DNA of 26,977 nt from a virus. The translations under genes and the position numbers were made by a program. Within the stretch, counting starts at the first letter, position 1. Each line of letters opens with the position of its first letter. This document shows positions 1 to 8,707 of this stretch, piece after piece. The notes below the pieces were generated by a model. That model worked only from the letters and a program-made list of their open reading frames with translations, made no database searches and was not told the origin of the DNA. The stretch spans positions 1 through 26,977 of the IMG/VR virus record IMGVR_UViG_3300028925_004769; one strand, given 5' to 3'.

Positions 1-217
1 TTGCAGTCCTTTTCTTTATAATATTGTAGATAGCCATTCCATCAAATACATCTCCACCCACACAATTAATGTGCAAATTCATTGGGGAGTCCTTAAAAGA
101 TTTGATTTCTTCAATGAATCCTTGAGCATTAACTCCACCCATTCCTATCTCATCAAAAATATAAACATCAACTACTTTAGATGCTTTTGAATTTATGTTA
201 TACCAATTTTCATTCAT
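1..217 (-). CDS. ClpP-like prohead (head maturation) protease, N-terminal part, cut by window edge
   Basis: Reading leftward from the ATG at 217-215 gives about 72 residues with no stop before the window edge. They show the start of the ClpP/crotonase-type phage protease fold: a beta strand VVDVYIFDEIG, then GGVNAQGFIEEI, a strand MNLHINCVGG, and DVFDGMAIYNIIKK. This matches the I.G.IG...A..F...I and N..GG.V.dG.AIYN pattern of ClpP-like capsid proteases, which mature the prohead by cleaving scaffold or capsid protein. The catalytic Ser and His lie beyond base 1 and cannot be checked. An in-frame stop at 239-241 limits the start, and the leader before the ATG is A/T-rich. It is the only head-assembly gene visible, so portal and capsid genes probably follow to the left. 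Family call fairly sure; activity inferred. Confidence 0.8.
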   Translation of the reverse strand, partial: MNENWYNINSKASKVVDVYIFDEIGMGGVNAQGFIEEIKSFKDSPMNLHINCVGGDVFDGMAIYNIIKKRTA

Positions 218-272
218 AGCAACAAAAATAAATTTATGTTATGACAATCTTACGCAACTTTTGGAACAAATT

Positions 273-593
273 TTAATATGTGATATTTTCTGACTTACTT
301 TGCTTTCTCCTCTCCTTGTAAACCACACTCTGAGCCTGTCTTTCAGATATATCATATTTGATAGATAAGTCCATAAAAGTATGAGTTCTATTGCCTTCAT
401 TGAATCTAAGCATACAGTCAAAATCATAGATTATCATATAATTCCTAAGAATCTTTGGAGCTATAATTCCTTTCTCAATAAGATGCCTTATAGTATCTTT
501 AGATGTAGGATCTATAAATCTTAAAGTAACCTCATCATTTAATAAATCCATGTATTCTTCAACCACATCTATAGTGTTTTGCTTCTTAGCCAT
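273..593 (-). CDS. Putative helix-turn-helix DNA-binding protein, 106 aa
   Basis: This 106-residue protein has a predicted helical C-terminal half. Residues about 73-100 (TFMDLSIKYDISERQAQSVVYKERRKQ, given here in part) read as a helix-turn-helix: a helix, a short turn around DISERQ, then a basic recognition helix AQSVVYKERR. The N-terminal part is acidic, and residues 30-50 (DTIRHLIEKGIIAPKILRNY) form a second helical section. It lies between a small unknown gene (4-base gap upstream) and the prohead protease gene, at the end of the tail block. A role as a late regulator or a small packaging accessory factor is possible, but nothing in the sequence decides between them. HTH likely; function unknown. 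Confidence 0.6.
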   Translation of the reverse strand: MAKKQNTIDVVEEYMDLLNDEVTLRFIDPTSKDTIRHLIEKGIIAPKILRNYMIIYDFDCMLRFNEGNRTHTFMDLSIKYDISERQAQSVVYKERRKQSKSENITY

Positions 594-596
594 AGT

Positions 597-920
597 TTAT
601 TTTTTAGATAAAACTTTCTTCTTTTTTTTGCTTTTAACCTTGACAGTTTCAGGTACTATTTCTTTTTTAATTCTCTCGTTAGAAACAAAGTCAGCAACTC
701 TACTATAAAACTTAATAACAGTTTTTCTACATCCCTTACAATTTATGCTTTGTCTTACACTAGGAAAGTGTATAGCCCATAATCTAAAAAACTCATTTAA
801 TGTAGGAGTGCTATAAAGATTATTCCTCATTTGAATATCATTAGCAGACTTTAAACTTACAATTAAATCTTTTTCTTCTTCTGATAATTTTGATGCAACA
901 GTTTCAATAGGGTTTTCCAT
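597..920 (-). CDS. Hypothetical protein, 107 aa, lysine-rich C-terminus
   Basis: I do not recognise this family. The first 85 residues look globular and helical, with a CKGC pair (about residues 61-64) followed by a basic helix RKTVIKFYSRVADFV. The last 20 residues are almost all Lys, Val and Ser (VKVKSKKKKKVLSKK), a typical disordered nucleic-acid-binding tail. One CxxC pair is not enough for a zinc site unless the protein dimerises. The gene sits between a zinc-ribbon gene and an HTH gene, all in the same direction with short gaps, so it belongs to the late operon after the tape measure gene. DNA binding is only suggested by charge. Confidence 0.6.
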   Translation of the reverse strand: MENPIETVASKLSEEEKDLIVSLKSANDIQMRNNLYSTPTLNEFFRLWAIHFPSVRQSINCKGCRKTVIKFYSRVADFVSNERIKKEIVPETVKVKSKKKKKVLSKK

Positions 921-938
921 TTTATTATTATTTAATTA

Positions 939-1139
939 TTATTCTTTCCATTTGTCTAAAGGACATTCTCCAAGATACTCTTTAGTGAGAGTTGTTTTAG
1001 CATCTAGGAAGCAACTGCATTTACCACATCTTGCTCCCTTAGTCCATTTAGGGTACTTCAGCATTGCGAAGTTCCTGTAAAAGTCGCATTTTTTACAGAC
1101 ATCTATTCTATCTTTCTTTACTTTTTTACTAACAAACAT
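939..1139 (-). CDS. Small zinc-ribbon-like phage protein, 66 aa
   Basis: Six cysteines are arranged as C15-x2-C18, C38-x2-C41-x-C43 and C59, with the ending CPLDKW. The pattern CGKCSCFLDAKT...CPLDKW matches a small, widespread phage protein type (C-G-x-C-x-C-F-L-x-A-K-T...C-P-x-x-K-W; similar to DUF6171-type sequences). Paired cysteines suggest one structural zinc. The role of the family is not established to my knowledge. Here it follows the tape measure gene directly (19-base gap), as part of the tail-to-head transition of the late operon. The start is the only in-frame ATG that keeps the first Cys pair. Family resemblance is good; function unknown. Confidence 0.65.
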   Translation of the reverse strand: MFVSKKVKKDRIDVCKKCDFYRNFAMLKYPKWTKGARCGKCSCFLDAKTTLTKEYLGECPLDKWKE

Positions 1140-1158
1140 TTGTTTATTTTTTTAATTA

Positions 1159-4100
1159 TTAAAAACTTGCGTTATTTTGAATTACACTAACTGTTGATTG
1201 GCTATCTGTTATGTCAGCTTCTACGACAACTACTTTTCTTTGACCTTGCATAGCTCCTAACATTTGAGATTGATTAGATGCGTTAAAATTAGCTTCAGTA
1301 AATGAAGGAGAACTAAGTAGTCCACCATCAGCAAACTTAACACCTCCACCTGCCTCATTCATAGATGATAATTGACCTCTGAACATTGCTGTACTTCTTT
1401 TATTTATAACAGCTTCTCCACCCTCTAATTCATTTACTCTACCACCTACTGCAAACTTAACTCCTCCATTCGCATGACTTGCTCCATGAACCATTCCTCC
1501 ATTAGCAAATTTATTACCATCATCAATTATACCTCCATCTTCAAACATCTTCATAACCTTCATAACCATAGCAGCCATAGCTACCATAGCAATTATACCG
1601 AAAGCCCCTAACCCTTTAGCAGATCCTAAAATAACACTTGTAGCTTTTGGAGCTAGACCGACAGTTTCAACCATAGTTTCAGTTGTTGTTGCTGCAATAT
1701 TTGCTGTTGTAGCTTTTACTCCAAGTAATTTAGCTACTGTAGACTTACCTTCAATAATAACTCCTATTGATTTTTCAAAATTAAATAAAGCTTCTGCTAA
1801 TGCTGCTGCTTTAGTGATAGCTTCTCCTGCTTTTTTAACGCTATTTAAAGCTTTGTTTTCTCCTGCAACATCCTGCAATGCACTTCCTAAATCCCCTAAA
1901 TCTTTTAAATGTTCCTCTCTACTTTTAGCTTGTTTTTTATTATTCTTATCTTCTTCTTTTATGCCTTTCATCTTAAGGTTTTGAATCTTAGTTTCAAGGT
2001 CTAAACGAATATGTAAATTACTTTCTAGAATAGGCAATAAAGCTAATTCGGCTTCAGCTCTACTTATAGCTGCATTTCTTAATTCAACCTCTGCCTCTTT
2101 TAGTGTTTTAGTTCCTGCTAAATAATCTTTCATTACATCTATTCTCTCCTGAGATATAGTATTTTGTAGGTCTTGGTTTTTTTTATCTTCTGCTTCTGAA
2201 TTTAATTTAGCTTGTCCTTTAAGTCTTAAAGACATAATCTTATTATCTATAGCACTAATATCTTCTGAATAATTAACCATTATTTTTCTCATTTTTCTAA
2301 GATGAGTTATTTCTCCATTCAAAAGATTATTATCAAATTCTTCTTTTGTTGTTGTACTGTTAAGGTATTTTTTTTGTTCTGCTTCTATTGATTCTCTAAA
2401 TCTAATATCTTCAGCTTCTTTCTCGCCTTTAAAAGCTTTCTCTAGGGCTTCCCTTCTAATTTGACCCTCCTTTGCTATAATCCTTAGCTTTTTATCTTCA
2501 AACTCCTTAATTGTTGCATCACTATCTTTTACCGTTTTTGCTGCTGCTGCACGTTCTGCTTCGAATACTCCGGCCAATGTTCCTCCCCTAGTTGCATCTT
2601 TTGCTAACATCATCTCCCATTTACCTTTGTCTTTACCAAGTAAGTTTGTCCACTTACCTATAAATTCATCTTCTATTTCTGTCTTTTTATTGCTAAACGA
2701 TTTTATCCATTTATCTGCTTTATCTAAAGCAGGTTGTATTTGGTCTAATGATGTTGGAAGTCCTTCTCCAAGAGCTTTATTAAGTTTATCTTGTGCTTTT
2801 GTAGTTTGTTCTAACTCTCCTCTATAAGCTTCCATTCCACTTGACATACCACCCATTGCATCACTAGCAAAAAAGAATTTTTCTGCTAGAACACCCAATC
2901 CCACTACTAAAGCACCAACACCTGTTCTTATCATACTAGCTCTAGTAATTATAAGCTGTCTATTGAAAAGTTTAGTAGCATTAGTGGCTATAATTGCAAC
3001 TCCTGTATAAGCCATTGTACCTAACTTATAAAGACCTATCCATTTAACAGCATCTACTAGAAGTTTAATCATTTTAACAATACTGTCTGAATTTTTTGTC
3101 ATTGCATTAATAGCTAGAGCTATATTATTGACAAAATCTTGCAAACCACTACCTAGTTTATCAACAAGCTCTATAGACAGACCTTGCGTTGCTGATGTTA
3201 ATCTTAAGAAAGCCCCCTGAAGTGTATCTCCAATAATACTTGCTGCTTCTTTAGCTGCACCTTCAGCTTCTTTTAAATCTTTTGTTAATTGAATGACTCT
3301 TGCACTACCTTTAACCATTACATTAAATGCAGCAACTTGTCTTATATTAACAAGCCCATCTAGAGTATCACTACTAGCAGTATTTAATTTAAGTAAAGCT
3401 TTCTCTAAATCATCAGAACTCCTTACTGTAAATCCTAAAAACTTAGATAAGTCAGATGATGAATCTTTCATCTTTAAGAATATATTCCTCATAGATGTAC
3501 CTGCAATAGAGGCTTCAATACCTGCATCCGTAAGAGTACCCATAATAGCTGCAGTATCTTCTATCTCTATATTCATTCCTGCTGCAATAGGAGCAACTTT
3601 AGTCATAGATGTTTGCCATTTCTCAATATCTAGTGCAGATGAGTTAAATGCAAGTGTCATTACATCAACCACTCTGTTAGTTTCACTAGCATGTAATCCA
3701 AAACCTCTAACTGCTGCTCCTGCTACGATTGCTGCCCTTGCTAAATCACTACCTGTTGCAGTAGCTAATAGTAATGTTGCTTCTTGTGCATTTAATATTT
3801 CACTTGTTGTAAATCCTAATTTAGCAAAATTAGTTTGAAGTTCAGCAACTTGCTGTGCAGTAAAAAATGTTGTACGACCTAAATCTTGAGCTGTTTGAGA
3901 TAATTTTTTAAATTCCTGTTCACTAGCTCCTGTTATTGCTTTAACTTTAGCCATCTGAAACTCAAACTCTGTAAATGTATTCACTACTCCACTTAAAGCT
4001 CTACTTACCATTCTAAACGCACCCACTACAATTCCAATAGCTGCAGCACCTTTAATGAACTGCTTTGCCATTCCATTAGATGACTTAGTGGCTGCTTTTG

Positions 4101-4338
4101 TTGCTTTAGTAGAACCACTTAAATCTTTCTTTAGATTTCTTAAATCCTTAGATTGATTTTTAATTGCTTTAGAAGAATCTATATATCCTTTTGTAGATTC
4201 TTTGGTAGCTTTCTTCCCGTTAGCGATTTCTTTTTCATAATCGCTAGTTTCTTTTCTTAATTCTTTTAATGATTTCTTTAAATCAGCAACCTGCTTAATG
4301 TTTTTGATTTCTACCTCTATTGCTACCTTACTTGCCAT
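1159..4338 (-). CDS. Phage tail tape measure protein, 1059 aa
   Basis: This is the largest gene in the window. Residues about 10-85 form a charged coiled coil (KKSLKELRKETSDYEKEI). Residues about 120-330 hold the conserved tape-measure core: FEFQMAKVKAITGASEQEF, the FFTAQQVAELQTNFAKLGF stretch, and the GTLTDAGIEASIAGTSMRN stretch (TIGR01760-type). Hydrophobic segments follow near 430-490 and 900-945 (GAFGIIAMVAMAAMVMKVM), as expected of a protein that later lines the channel for DNA entry. The C-terminus is Gly-rich with GGMVHGASHANGG and ELEGGEAVINKRST, a motif common at tape measure ends. It sets tail length during assembly with the chaperones encoded at 12465-13402, which is an unusually long way upstream. 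No sheath gene is visible, so a siphovirus is likely. Confidence 0.95.
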   Translation of the reverse strand: MASKVAIEVEIKNIKQVADLKKSLKELRKETSDYEKEIANGKKATKESTKGYIDSSKAIKNQSKDLRNLKKDLSGSTKATKAATKSSNGMAKQFIKGAAAIGIVVGAFRMVSRALSGVVNTFTEFEFQMAKVKAITGASEQEFKKLSQTAQDLGRTTFFTAQQVAELQTNFAKLGFTTSEILNAQEATLLLATATGSDLARAAIVAGAAVRGFGLHASETNRVVDVMTLAFNSSALDIEKWQTSMTKVAPIAAGMNIEIEDTAAIMGTLTDAGIEASIAGTSMRNIFLKMKDSSSDLSKFLGFTVRSSDDLEKALLKLNTASSDTLDGLVNIRQVAAFNVMVKGSARVIQLTKDLKEAEGAAKEAASIIGDTLQGAFLRLTSATQGLSIELVDKLGSGLQDFVNNIALAINAMTKNSDSIVKMIKLLVDAVKWIGLYKLGTMAYTGVAIIATNATKLFNRQLIITRASMIRTGVGALVVGLGVLAEKFFFASDAMGGMSSGMEAYRGELEQTTKAQDKLNKALGEGLPTSLDQIQPALDKADKWIKSFSNKKTEIEDEFIGKWTNLLGKDKGKWEMMLAKDATRGGTLAGVFEAERAAAAKTVKDSDATIKEFEDKKLRIIAKEGQIRREALEKAFKGEKEAEDIRFRESIEAEQKKYLNSTTTKEEFDNNLLNGEITHLRKMRKIMVNYSEDISAIDNKIMSLRLKGQAKLNSEAEDKKNQDLQNTISQERIDVMKDYLAGTKTLKEAEVELRNAAISRAEAELALLPILESNLHIRLDLETKIQNLKMKGIKEEDKNNKKQAKSREEHLKDLGDLGSALQDVAGENKALNSVKKAGEAITKAAALAEALFNFEKSIGVIIEGKSTVAKLLGVKATTANIAATTTETMVETVGLAPKATSVILGSAKGLGAFGIIAMVAMAAMVMKVMKMFEDGGIIDDGNKFANGGMVHGASHANGGVKFAVGGRVNELEGGEAVINKRSTAMFRGQLSSMNEAGGGVKFADGGLLSSPSFTEANFNASNQSQMLGAMQGQRKVVVVEADITDSQSTVSVIQNNASF

Positions 4339-4349
4339 ATATATTTATT

Positions 4350-4874
4350 TTAACCTATTGTTAATTTAATTTCTTTCTTTACTAATTCTTTATCTACAAT
4401 ACCTTGAACATCTTTCACTATTGAATCTTCTATCCTTTTAACTGCTCCACTTTTCTTCCAACTTTCTCTTGCAAAATCTATAAAGAAATACCTTCTTTTT
4501 GCAACTACTTTACCTCCTTCAGTATAATATCCATCTTCTAGTTTCTCCTTAACACTACTTACAAAATTAGCCCTTTCATGTTCACTACCAAATGTTAGCT
4601 CTCCATTTTTTTCCTTATCATAAGTCCAATTGTCTATAGCATTATAACTAGCATTAACACCTGTAGATTTTCCATCATTAACTAACCACATATAAGGAGT
4701 GTCATTAAGAATTTGAAGTGAAATTGAATCAGTCCTATTTACTATGTTATAATAAAATCCATCTCTCAATGTACCTTTTCCTATATGCTTTTGAAGGGTA
4801 AGTTCTTTTTTTAAAGCATCAATAATTGTCTTATTTTCTGTAGCTAAGGCTTGTTTTATTTTTAATAAATCCAT
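4350..4874 (-). CDS. HK97 gp10-like tail completion/neck protein, 174 aa
   Basis: The protein opens with a helical region (residues 1-30), then GTLRDGFYYNIV and SISLQILNDTPYMWLVNDGKS (about residues 34-70). This is the helix, strand, strand, Y-x-x-x-v-n-x-G layout of HK97 gp10-like head-tail joining or tail completion proteins. The C-terminal half is helical and basic, with RRYFFIDFARESWKKSG, again typical (R.F...a..). These proteins sit at the head-tail interface or cap the tail. Its ATG overlaps the stop of the upstream jelly-roll gene by one base, and the tape measure gene follows after 11 bases. Assignment rests on pattern only and would need profile comparison. Confidence 0.55.
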   Translation of the reverse strand: MDLLKIKQALATENKTIIDALKKELTLQKHIGKGTLRDGFYYNIVNRTDSISLQILNDTPYMWLVNDGKSTGVNASYNAIDNWTYDKEKNGELTFGSEHERANFVSSVKEKLEDGYYTEGGKVVAKRRYFFIDFARESWKKSGAVKRIEDSIVKDVQGIVDKELVKKEIKLTIG

Positions 4875-5605
4875 TAATCAGTATAAGGAGGCTCTCCTTT
4901 ATCTAATGGTATAGTAGCACTACCCCTCCTCCTTAATACCTTTGAAATTCCAACTAAAATTATATCAGAAACAACAGGCATTTTATATTCTTTTTTTTCT
5001 TTAACGCTAATTGAAGATATATCAACTGAATTTCCATCAACAGTAGATTCAAAAGTAATACAAATAATATCTGCAGTACTGTAAGCTTTAAAATTAAAAG
5101 TTAATTCACTTGAAGGTATTTCATAAGATTTTATTTCTGACTCGAGTAAGGGATAAGGAAATCGTGAGGATTTATAAACTGTTGAAACCTTTACAGTTCC
5201 TATCTTTGTGTTTTGGTGTAAGTTTATAGTGGCAGAATATTCAGATCCTTTGTATAATTGTTTTAATTCTTGAAATACTCCTGAAACACTAGAAACTCCC
5301 TCTATAGCTGCTGAACTAATCTTTATGATATTATCAACTGATATTGGAGGGGTAACAGAGGTTTGTGAATTTCCATTTGAAGAAAATCTAAACCAACCTG
5401 AACCACCATTATAAGTAGGTAGATTAGCCAACGCCACAGCTTCTGTAGCATAAGCAACAGTTGAGGTTTCTATGTTTTCAACTGATAGCGTTGAAGGTAT
5501 GAACGAAGAACCATAAGATGAATATTCTCCTGATAAGAATGGTGCAGATATGAATACATCTAAACCATCTTCTAATGCTTGCCCTCTACTATTTATTTGT
5601 TCCAT
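4874..5605 (-). CDS. Virion-associated jelly-roll (carbohydrate-binding-like) protein, 243 aa
   Basis: The sequence is rich in Ser, Thr, Gly and beta-branched residues. Residues about 115-215 follow the galactose-binding/CBM-like beta-sandwich plan seen in many phage tail proteins: LYKGSEYSATINLHQN, a middle section of strands, then FNFKAYSTADIICITFES and the ending VDISSISVKEK. The first 110 residues contain tail-fibre-like short repeats (GGSGWFRFSSNGNSQ). The C-terminus (from about 205) is a short separate segment. It lies between a 1032-aa tail protein and the gp10-like gene, with 1-2 base spacing, so it is made with the tail proteins. Probably a tail-tip or fibre-associated lectin-type module; the ligand is unknown. 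Confidence 0.5.
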   Translation of the reverse strand: MEQINSRGQALEDGLDVFISAPFLSGEYSSYGSSFIPSTLSVENIETSTVAYATEAVALANLPTYNGGSGWFRFSSNGNSQTSVTPPISVDNIIKISSAAIEGVSSVSGVFQELKQLYKGSEYSATINLHQNTKIGTVKVSTVYKSSRFPYPLLESEIKSYEIPSSELTFNFKAYSTADIICITFESTVDGNSVDISSISVKEKKEYKMPVVSDIILVGISKVLRRRGSATIPLDKGEPPYTD

Positions 5606-5607
5606 TT

Positions 5608-8600
5608 TTAATTATTATTAAATGATGTGTCAGCAGACAGAAATCCCAAATCCTGCCAAAGAACTAATTCAACTTTAGTGACTTCATTATTATTTGGTCT
5701 ATAGTCTATAATGTTGTTTATCCTGTAATAATACCCATCAATATAAACTAACCTTCTTAAATCTAAAGTATTTATATCAGATAATTTAAGATTAATATAT
5801 ACTGTTTTAATTCTAGGATTTGACTTAACCTGTTCTATCATTTTTTGATAGTAAGTTTGATATAATCCTTTAAAAGGAATGGGAGATGTAACTGTATTAT
5901 TAGCCCTCACAAAAGTACCTTGATTAAGACTATTATATGTTAATGGTTGTCTAGGATTAACAGAATCGGTAAGCGAATCATAACTAGAAGCTACACAAAG
6001 AAATTTATATTGATTAGTACCTGTAAATCCGGGCTTTAAATAAAACTGCTCAGTAGATCCCCAAGACTGAGTCCTTGTTTGAAATCTTTCAGGAGAAGGA
6101 GGAGTAACATAGTCACTCATTTTGACATAATTAAGAAGTCTAGGCATAAAGTCATAAGCATAAGGAGGTCTACAGGAACTTCCGGGAGTTGGAATAGCTC
6201 CTGTATCACAAAGACCCCAAAGATTAGCTCTATATGGTGTTAATGGTGCCATATTTCCAAGCCTAGTACCATAATAACTCTCTCCATCCTGAGAGCTATA
6301 ACTTCCTGCAAAGAATGGGTTTTCAAATAAGGTAGTACCTATTTTAAACTCGGAGCTAAGAAATTCTCTGTAAGGGTGTTCATCATGTATTCCATCCCAA
6401 TAAGTATCTCCATGAGCTTCTACTACCTTATCATTAGAATCCGATTTATATTTAAAAATAAACTCTCTACTTAATTCAGACTGAATCCATTTATCATCTT
6501 GTATTCGAGATAAATCTACCTTATAAGTCCAATCTATAGCTTCATTTTGATTGCTATAGAAATCATCAAATGGTTCCATATAAACAATCTTTGAAACTGC
6601 GTCTGTTGTGAGCTGAAGATTAAAAGCGTGTATAACTCCCTTCAAAAAACCCATCTGAGTGCTTGAGTTATCTATAACATTTTTCAAGTCAAATGTTTGC
6701 CCATACTCAACCCTCTCTCCCTTGTGAATTATACTTATACGACCATTAATAGATGAACTATTACCTGATCCATATCCTGTTGGAGATGAACCACCCCAAA
6801 TAGACAAATCATAACCTATAGTTGCTGATGTAGGTGGATTAAGAATATTTGAATCTGCCCATTCTGCTTGTTTCATACATCTAAATCTAACTCTATCTCC
6901 TTTATTAAGCCATACATCATCTAGTGTAATCCCTGAAAAATTAAAAGATTTATCAGCAGCAGGAGGTAGTCCACCGGGATCAGAACAAGTTTGAGTATAA
7001 GGGTAAGCTGTTTGAGGAAACCCATCCATTCTACCAATATCCACCCATGATGTTGCTGTAGACTGCCCTGCTGTTTGTACTTCAATTCTAATTTGAACAT
7101 AACCAATTGTTTGGTATGCATATGCAGAACTTGTTCCTTCGCATATTGAATTTAACCAACCACCAATATCCGTTGCACTTATCTCATAAAATCCATATTC
7201 TTTAATAGTAAAAAATCCACTACCTGTACTATACATAGAGCCATCATCAATAATATTCATATTTCCTCCTGCGTTCCACTCAATAGTAGATGCACTCCAT
7301 TCAGGGTCGCCTTGACCCACAGGAGTAGTTAAGAGAAAACCTTTTTCTGCTACATAACCATTACCATCAAATGACATATAAACACTATTATCTGAAATTC
7401 TTTTACTTACATTGTTGTGGAGAAAATTAGGAAGAAGCATTACTAGTTTTTTAAAATTTGCTTTTAATCCTGATGCACTCGTTTCTTCCATAAATTTAGA
7501 AACAAGAGTATACCCTTCTTGCAAAAATATTTGCTTCATAATATCATAAATAAATATAGCAGGTCGCCAATTCATTTGAGGTGTTGGAGTTTCCATTTTA
7601 ACTCCATTATTATAGTGACCTGCATAACCAATCTTTGCTGCAATACCATTCCACATCTGAGAAGCAGTCATAAGAAGTTGTAGAGAACCTGATATACCTC
7701 CTACATTTGTAGCTCCATAACCTACTTGAGGGTAAGTTATAGGATTATCGTTTACAGATACAGTTCCTGAAGTATTAGTCTTTGATGTAGCACTATCTGC
7801 ATCCCAAGATTCTATTATTTTATCTCTATTAGCTTTAAGTCCTATTCCTGAATTTCCTGTTCTTCCATTAAGATTATCCCAACCACTTCCATCTTGAATA
7901 CTATTAACACTTAAATCCATTAATAGTTTATTGTCTAATGATGCAGCCCAACTAACATTATTTCCATAAAAAACACAAGAATAATACTTAGGTTCATTTG
8001 CCTTGCTTATTTGAGTTACCTGAAGCAATCCTACTATAGATAGATTACTATCAACAATTATTCTGCATGGTTTTTGATTTGATATTGAATTGGTTCTCAA
8101 ATAAGACCCTTCTTCATAAGAAGATTTCAAAATTATATTATTGTTCTTTGTAGCAGGTATTTTAAATGTCTTACTGTATGTTCCTGTCCTTGAATCTAAA
8201 TTCCTTGCTTCAGATATAGAAAAACTCAATGCAAGAGGAAAATCCTCTGAATCTCCAACATCTAAACTACCTATAACACTTTCATCCCAATTAATACCAT
8301 TTCTTTTGGTTACTCTACAGGTTATAGTTCCTGCTGCAGAAGATTGTGCAAAAATTCTAATACCTTGACTCCCTGCTGCAGTAAAAAACTCAGAATTTGT
8401 ACCATTACTTGCTCTACGCATAGAACTACTAACTCCAATTGCAGTTGTAGCTGAACCAATAGTAGAAATACCTATATCTCCTGCTCCTGACTTATTTGAA
8501 ATAGTCATTGATATTTCATATACTGCACCATCAATTAGATTTCCTGTGCAAGGGGTAATAAATCTAGCAGAAGAACCTCCTGTAGTTATAGATGCAGCTC

Positions 8601-8706
8601 CATCATTAAGTATAGTCCAAGTGCTAGTGCTAGTAGCAAGACTAAAATTTAATTGATTATTAGAGAAATCATCATATTTGTAATCTAAAAGCTGTATATC
8701 AATCAT
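5608..8706 (-). CDS. Large tail structural protein with N-terminal beta-sandwich insert, 1032 aa
   Basis: After a short start (MIDIQLLDYKYDDF), residues about 17-132 are a Ser/Thr-rich beta-sandwich resembling carbohydrate-binding modules (LIDGAVYEISMTISNKSG, then GTITCRVTKR). From about 135 the conserved part begins: SLDVGDSEDFPLALSFSIS, SRTGTYSKTFKIPATKNNN and YYSCVFYGNNVSWAASL. I associate these with a large tail-tip or baseplate-hub protein of Bacteroidota phages. A middle stretch (450-660) has further strand-rich domains. The last 150 residues (KTVYINLKLSDINTLDLRRL, YRINNIIDYRPNN) are typical of hub-like proteins that end against other tail-tip parts. Position between two other tail genes fits. 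Exact role (distal tail, hub or receptor binding) is not decided by the sequence. Confidence 0.65.
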   Translation of the reverse strand: MIDIQLLDYKYDDFSNNQLNFSLATSTSTWTILNDGAASITTGGSSARFITPCTGNLIDGAVYEISMTISNKSGAGDIGISTIGSATTAIGVSSSMRRASNGTNSEFFTAAGSQGIRIFAQSSAAGTITCRVTKRNGINWDESVIGSLDVGDSEDFPLALSFSISEARNLDSRTGTYSKTFKIPATKNNNIILKSSYEEGSYLRTNSISNQKPCRIIVDSNLSIVGLLQVTQISKANEPKYYSCVFYGNNVSWAASLDNKLLMDLSVNSIQDGSGWDNLNGRTGNSGIGLKANRDKIIESWDADSATSKTNTSGTVSVNDNPITYPQVGYGATNVGGISGSLQLLMTASQMWNGIAAKIGYAGHYNNGVKMETPTPQMNWRPAIFIYDIMKQIFLQEGYTLVSKFMEETSASGLKANFKKLVMLLPNFLHNNVSKRISDNSVYMSFDGNGYVAEKGFLLTTPVGQGDPEWSASTIEWNAGGNMNIIDDGSMYSTGSGFFTIKEYGFYEISATDIGGWLNSICEGTSSAYAYQTIGYVQIRIEVQTAGQSTATSWVDIGRMDGFPQTAYPYTQTCSDPGGLPPAADKSFNFSGITLDDVWLNKGDRVRFRCMKQAEWADSNILNPPTSATIGYDLSIWGGSSPTGYGSGNSSSINGRISIIHKGERVEYGQTFDLKNVIDNSSTQMGFLKGVIHAFNLQLTTDAVSKIVYMEPFDDFYSNQNEAIDWTYKVDLSRIQDDKWIQSELSREFIFKYKSDSNDKVVEAHGDTYWDGIHDEHPYREFLSSEFKIGTTLFENPFFAGSYSSQDGESYYGTRLGNMAPLTPYRANLWGLCDTGAIPTPGSSCRPPYAYDFMPRLLNYVKMSDYVTPPSPERFQTRTQSWGSTEQFYLKPGFTGTNQYKFLCVASSYDSLTDSVNPRQPLTYNSLNQGTFVRANNTVTSPIPFKGLYQTYYQKMIEQVKSNPRIKTVYINLKLSDINTLDLRRLVYIDGYYYRINNIIDYRPNNNEVTKVELVLWQDLGFLSADTSFNNN

Positions 8707-8707
8707 A

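Noticed and set aside
3293-3838. A 181-codon + strand frame
   Set aside because: It lies wholly inside the tape measure gene on the other strand, mirrors its codon pattern, and has no leader or neighbours of its own direction.
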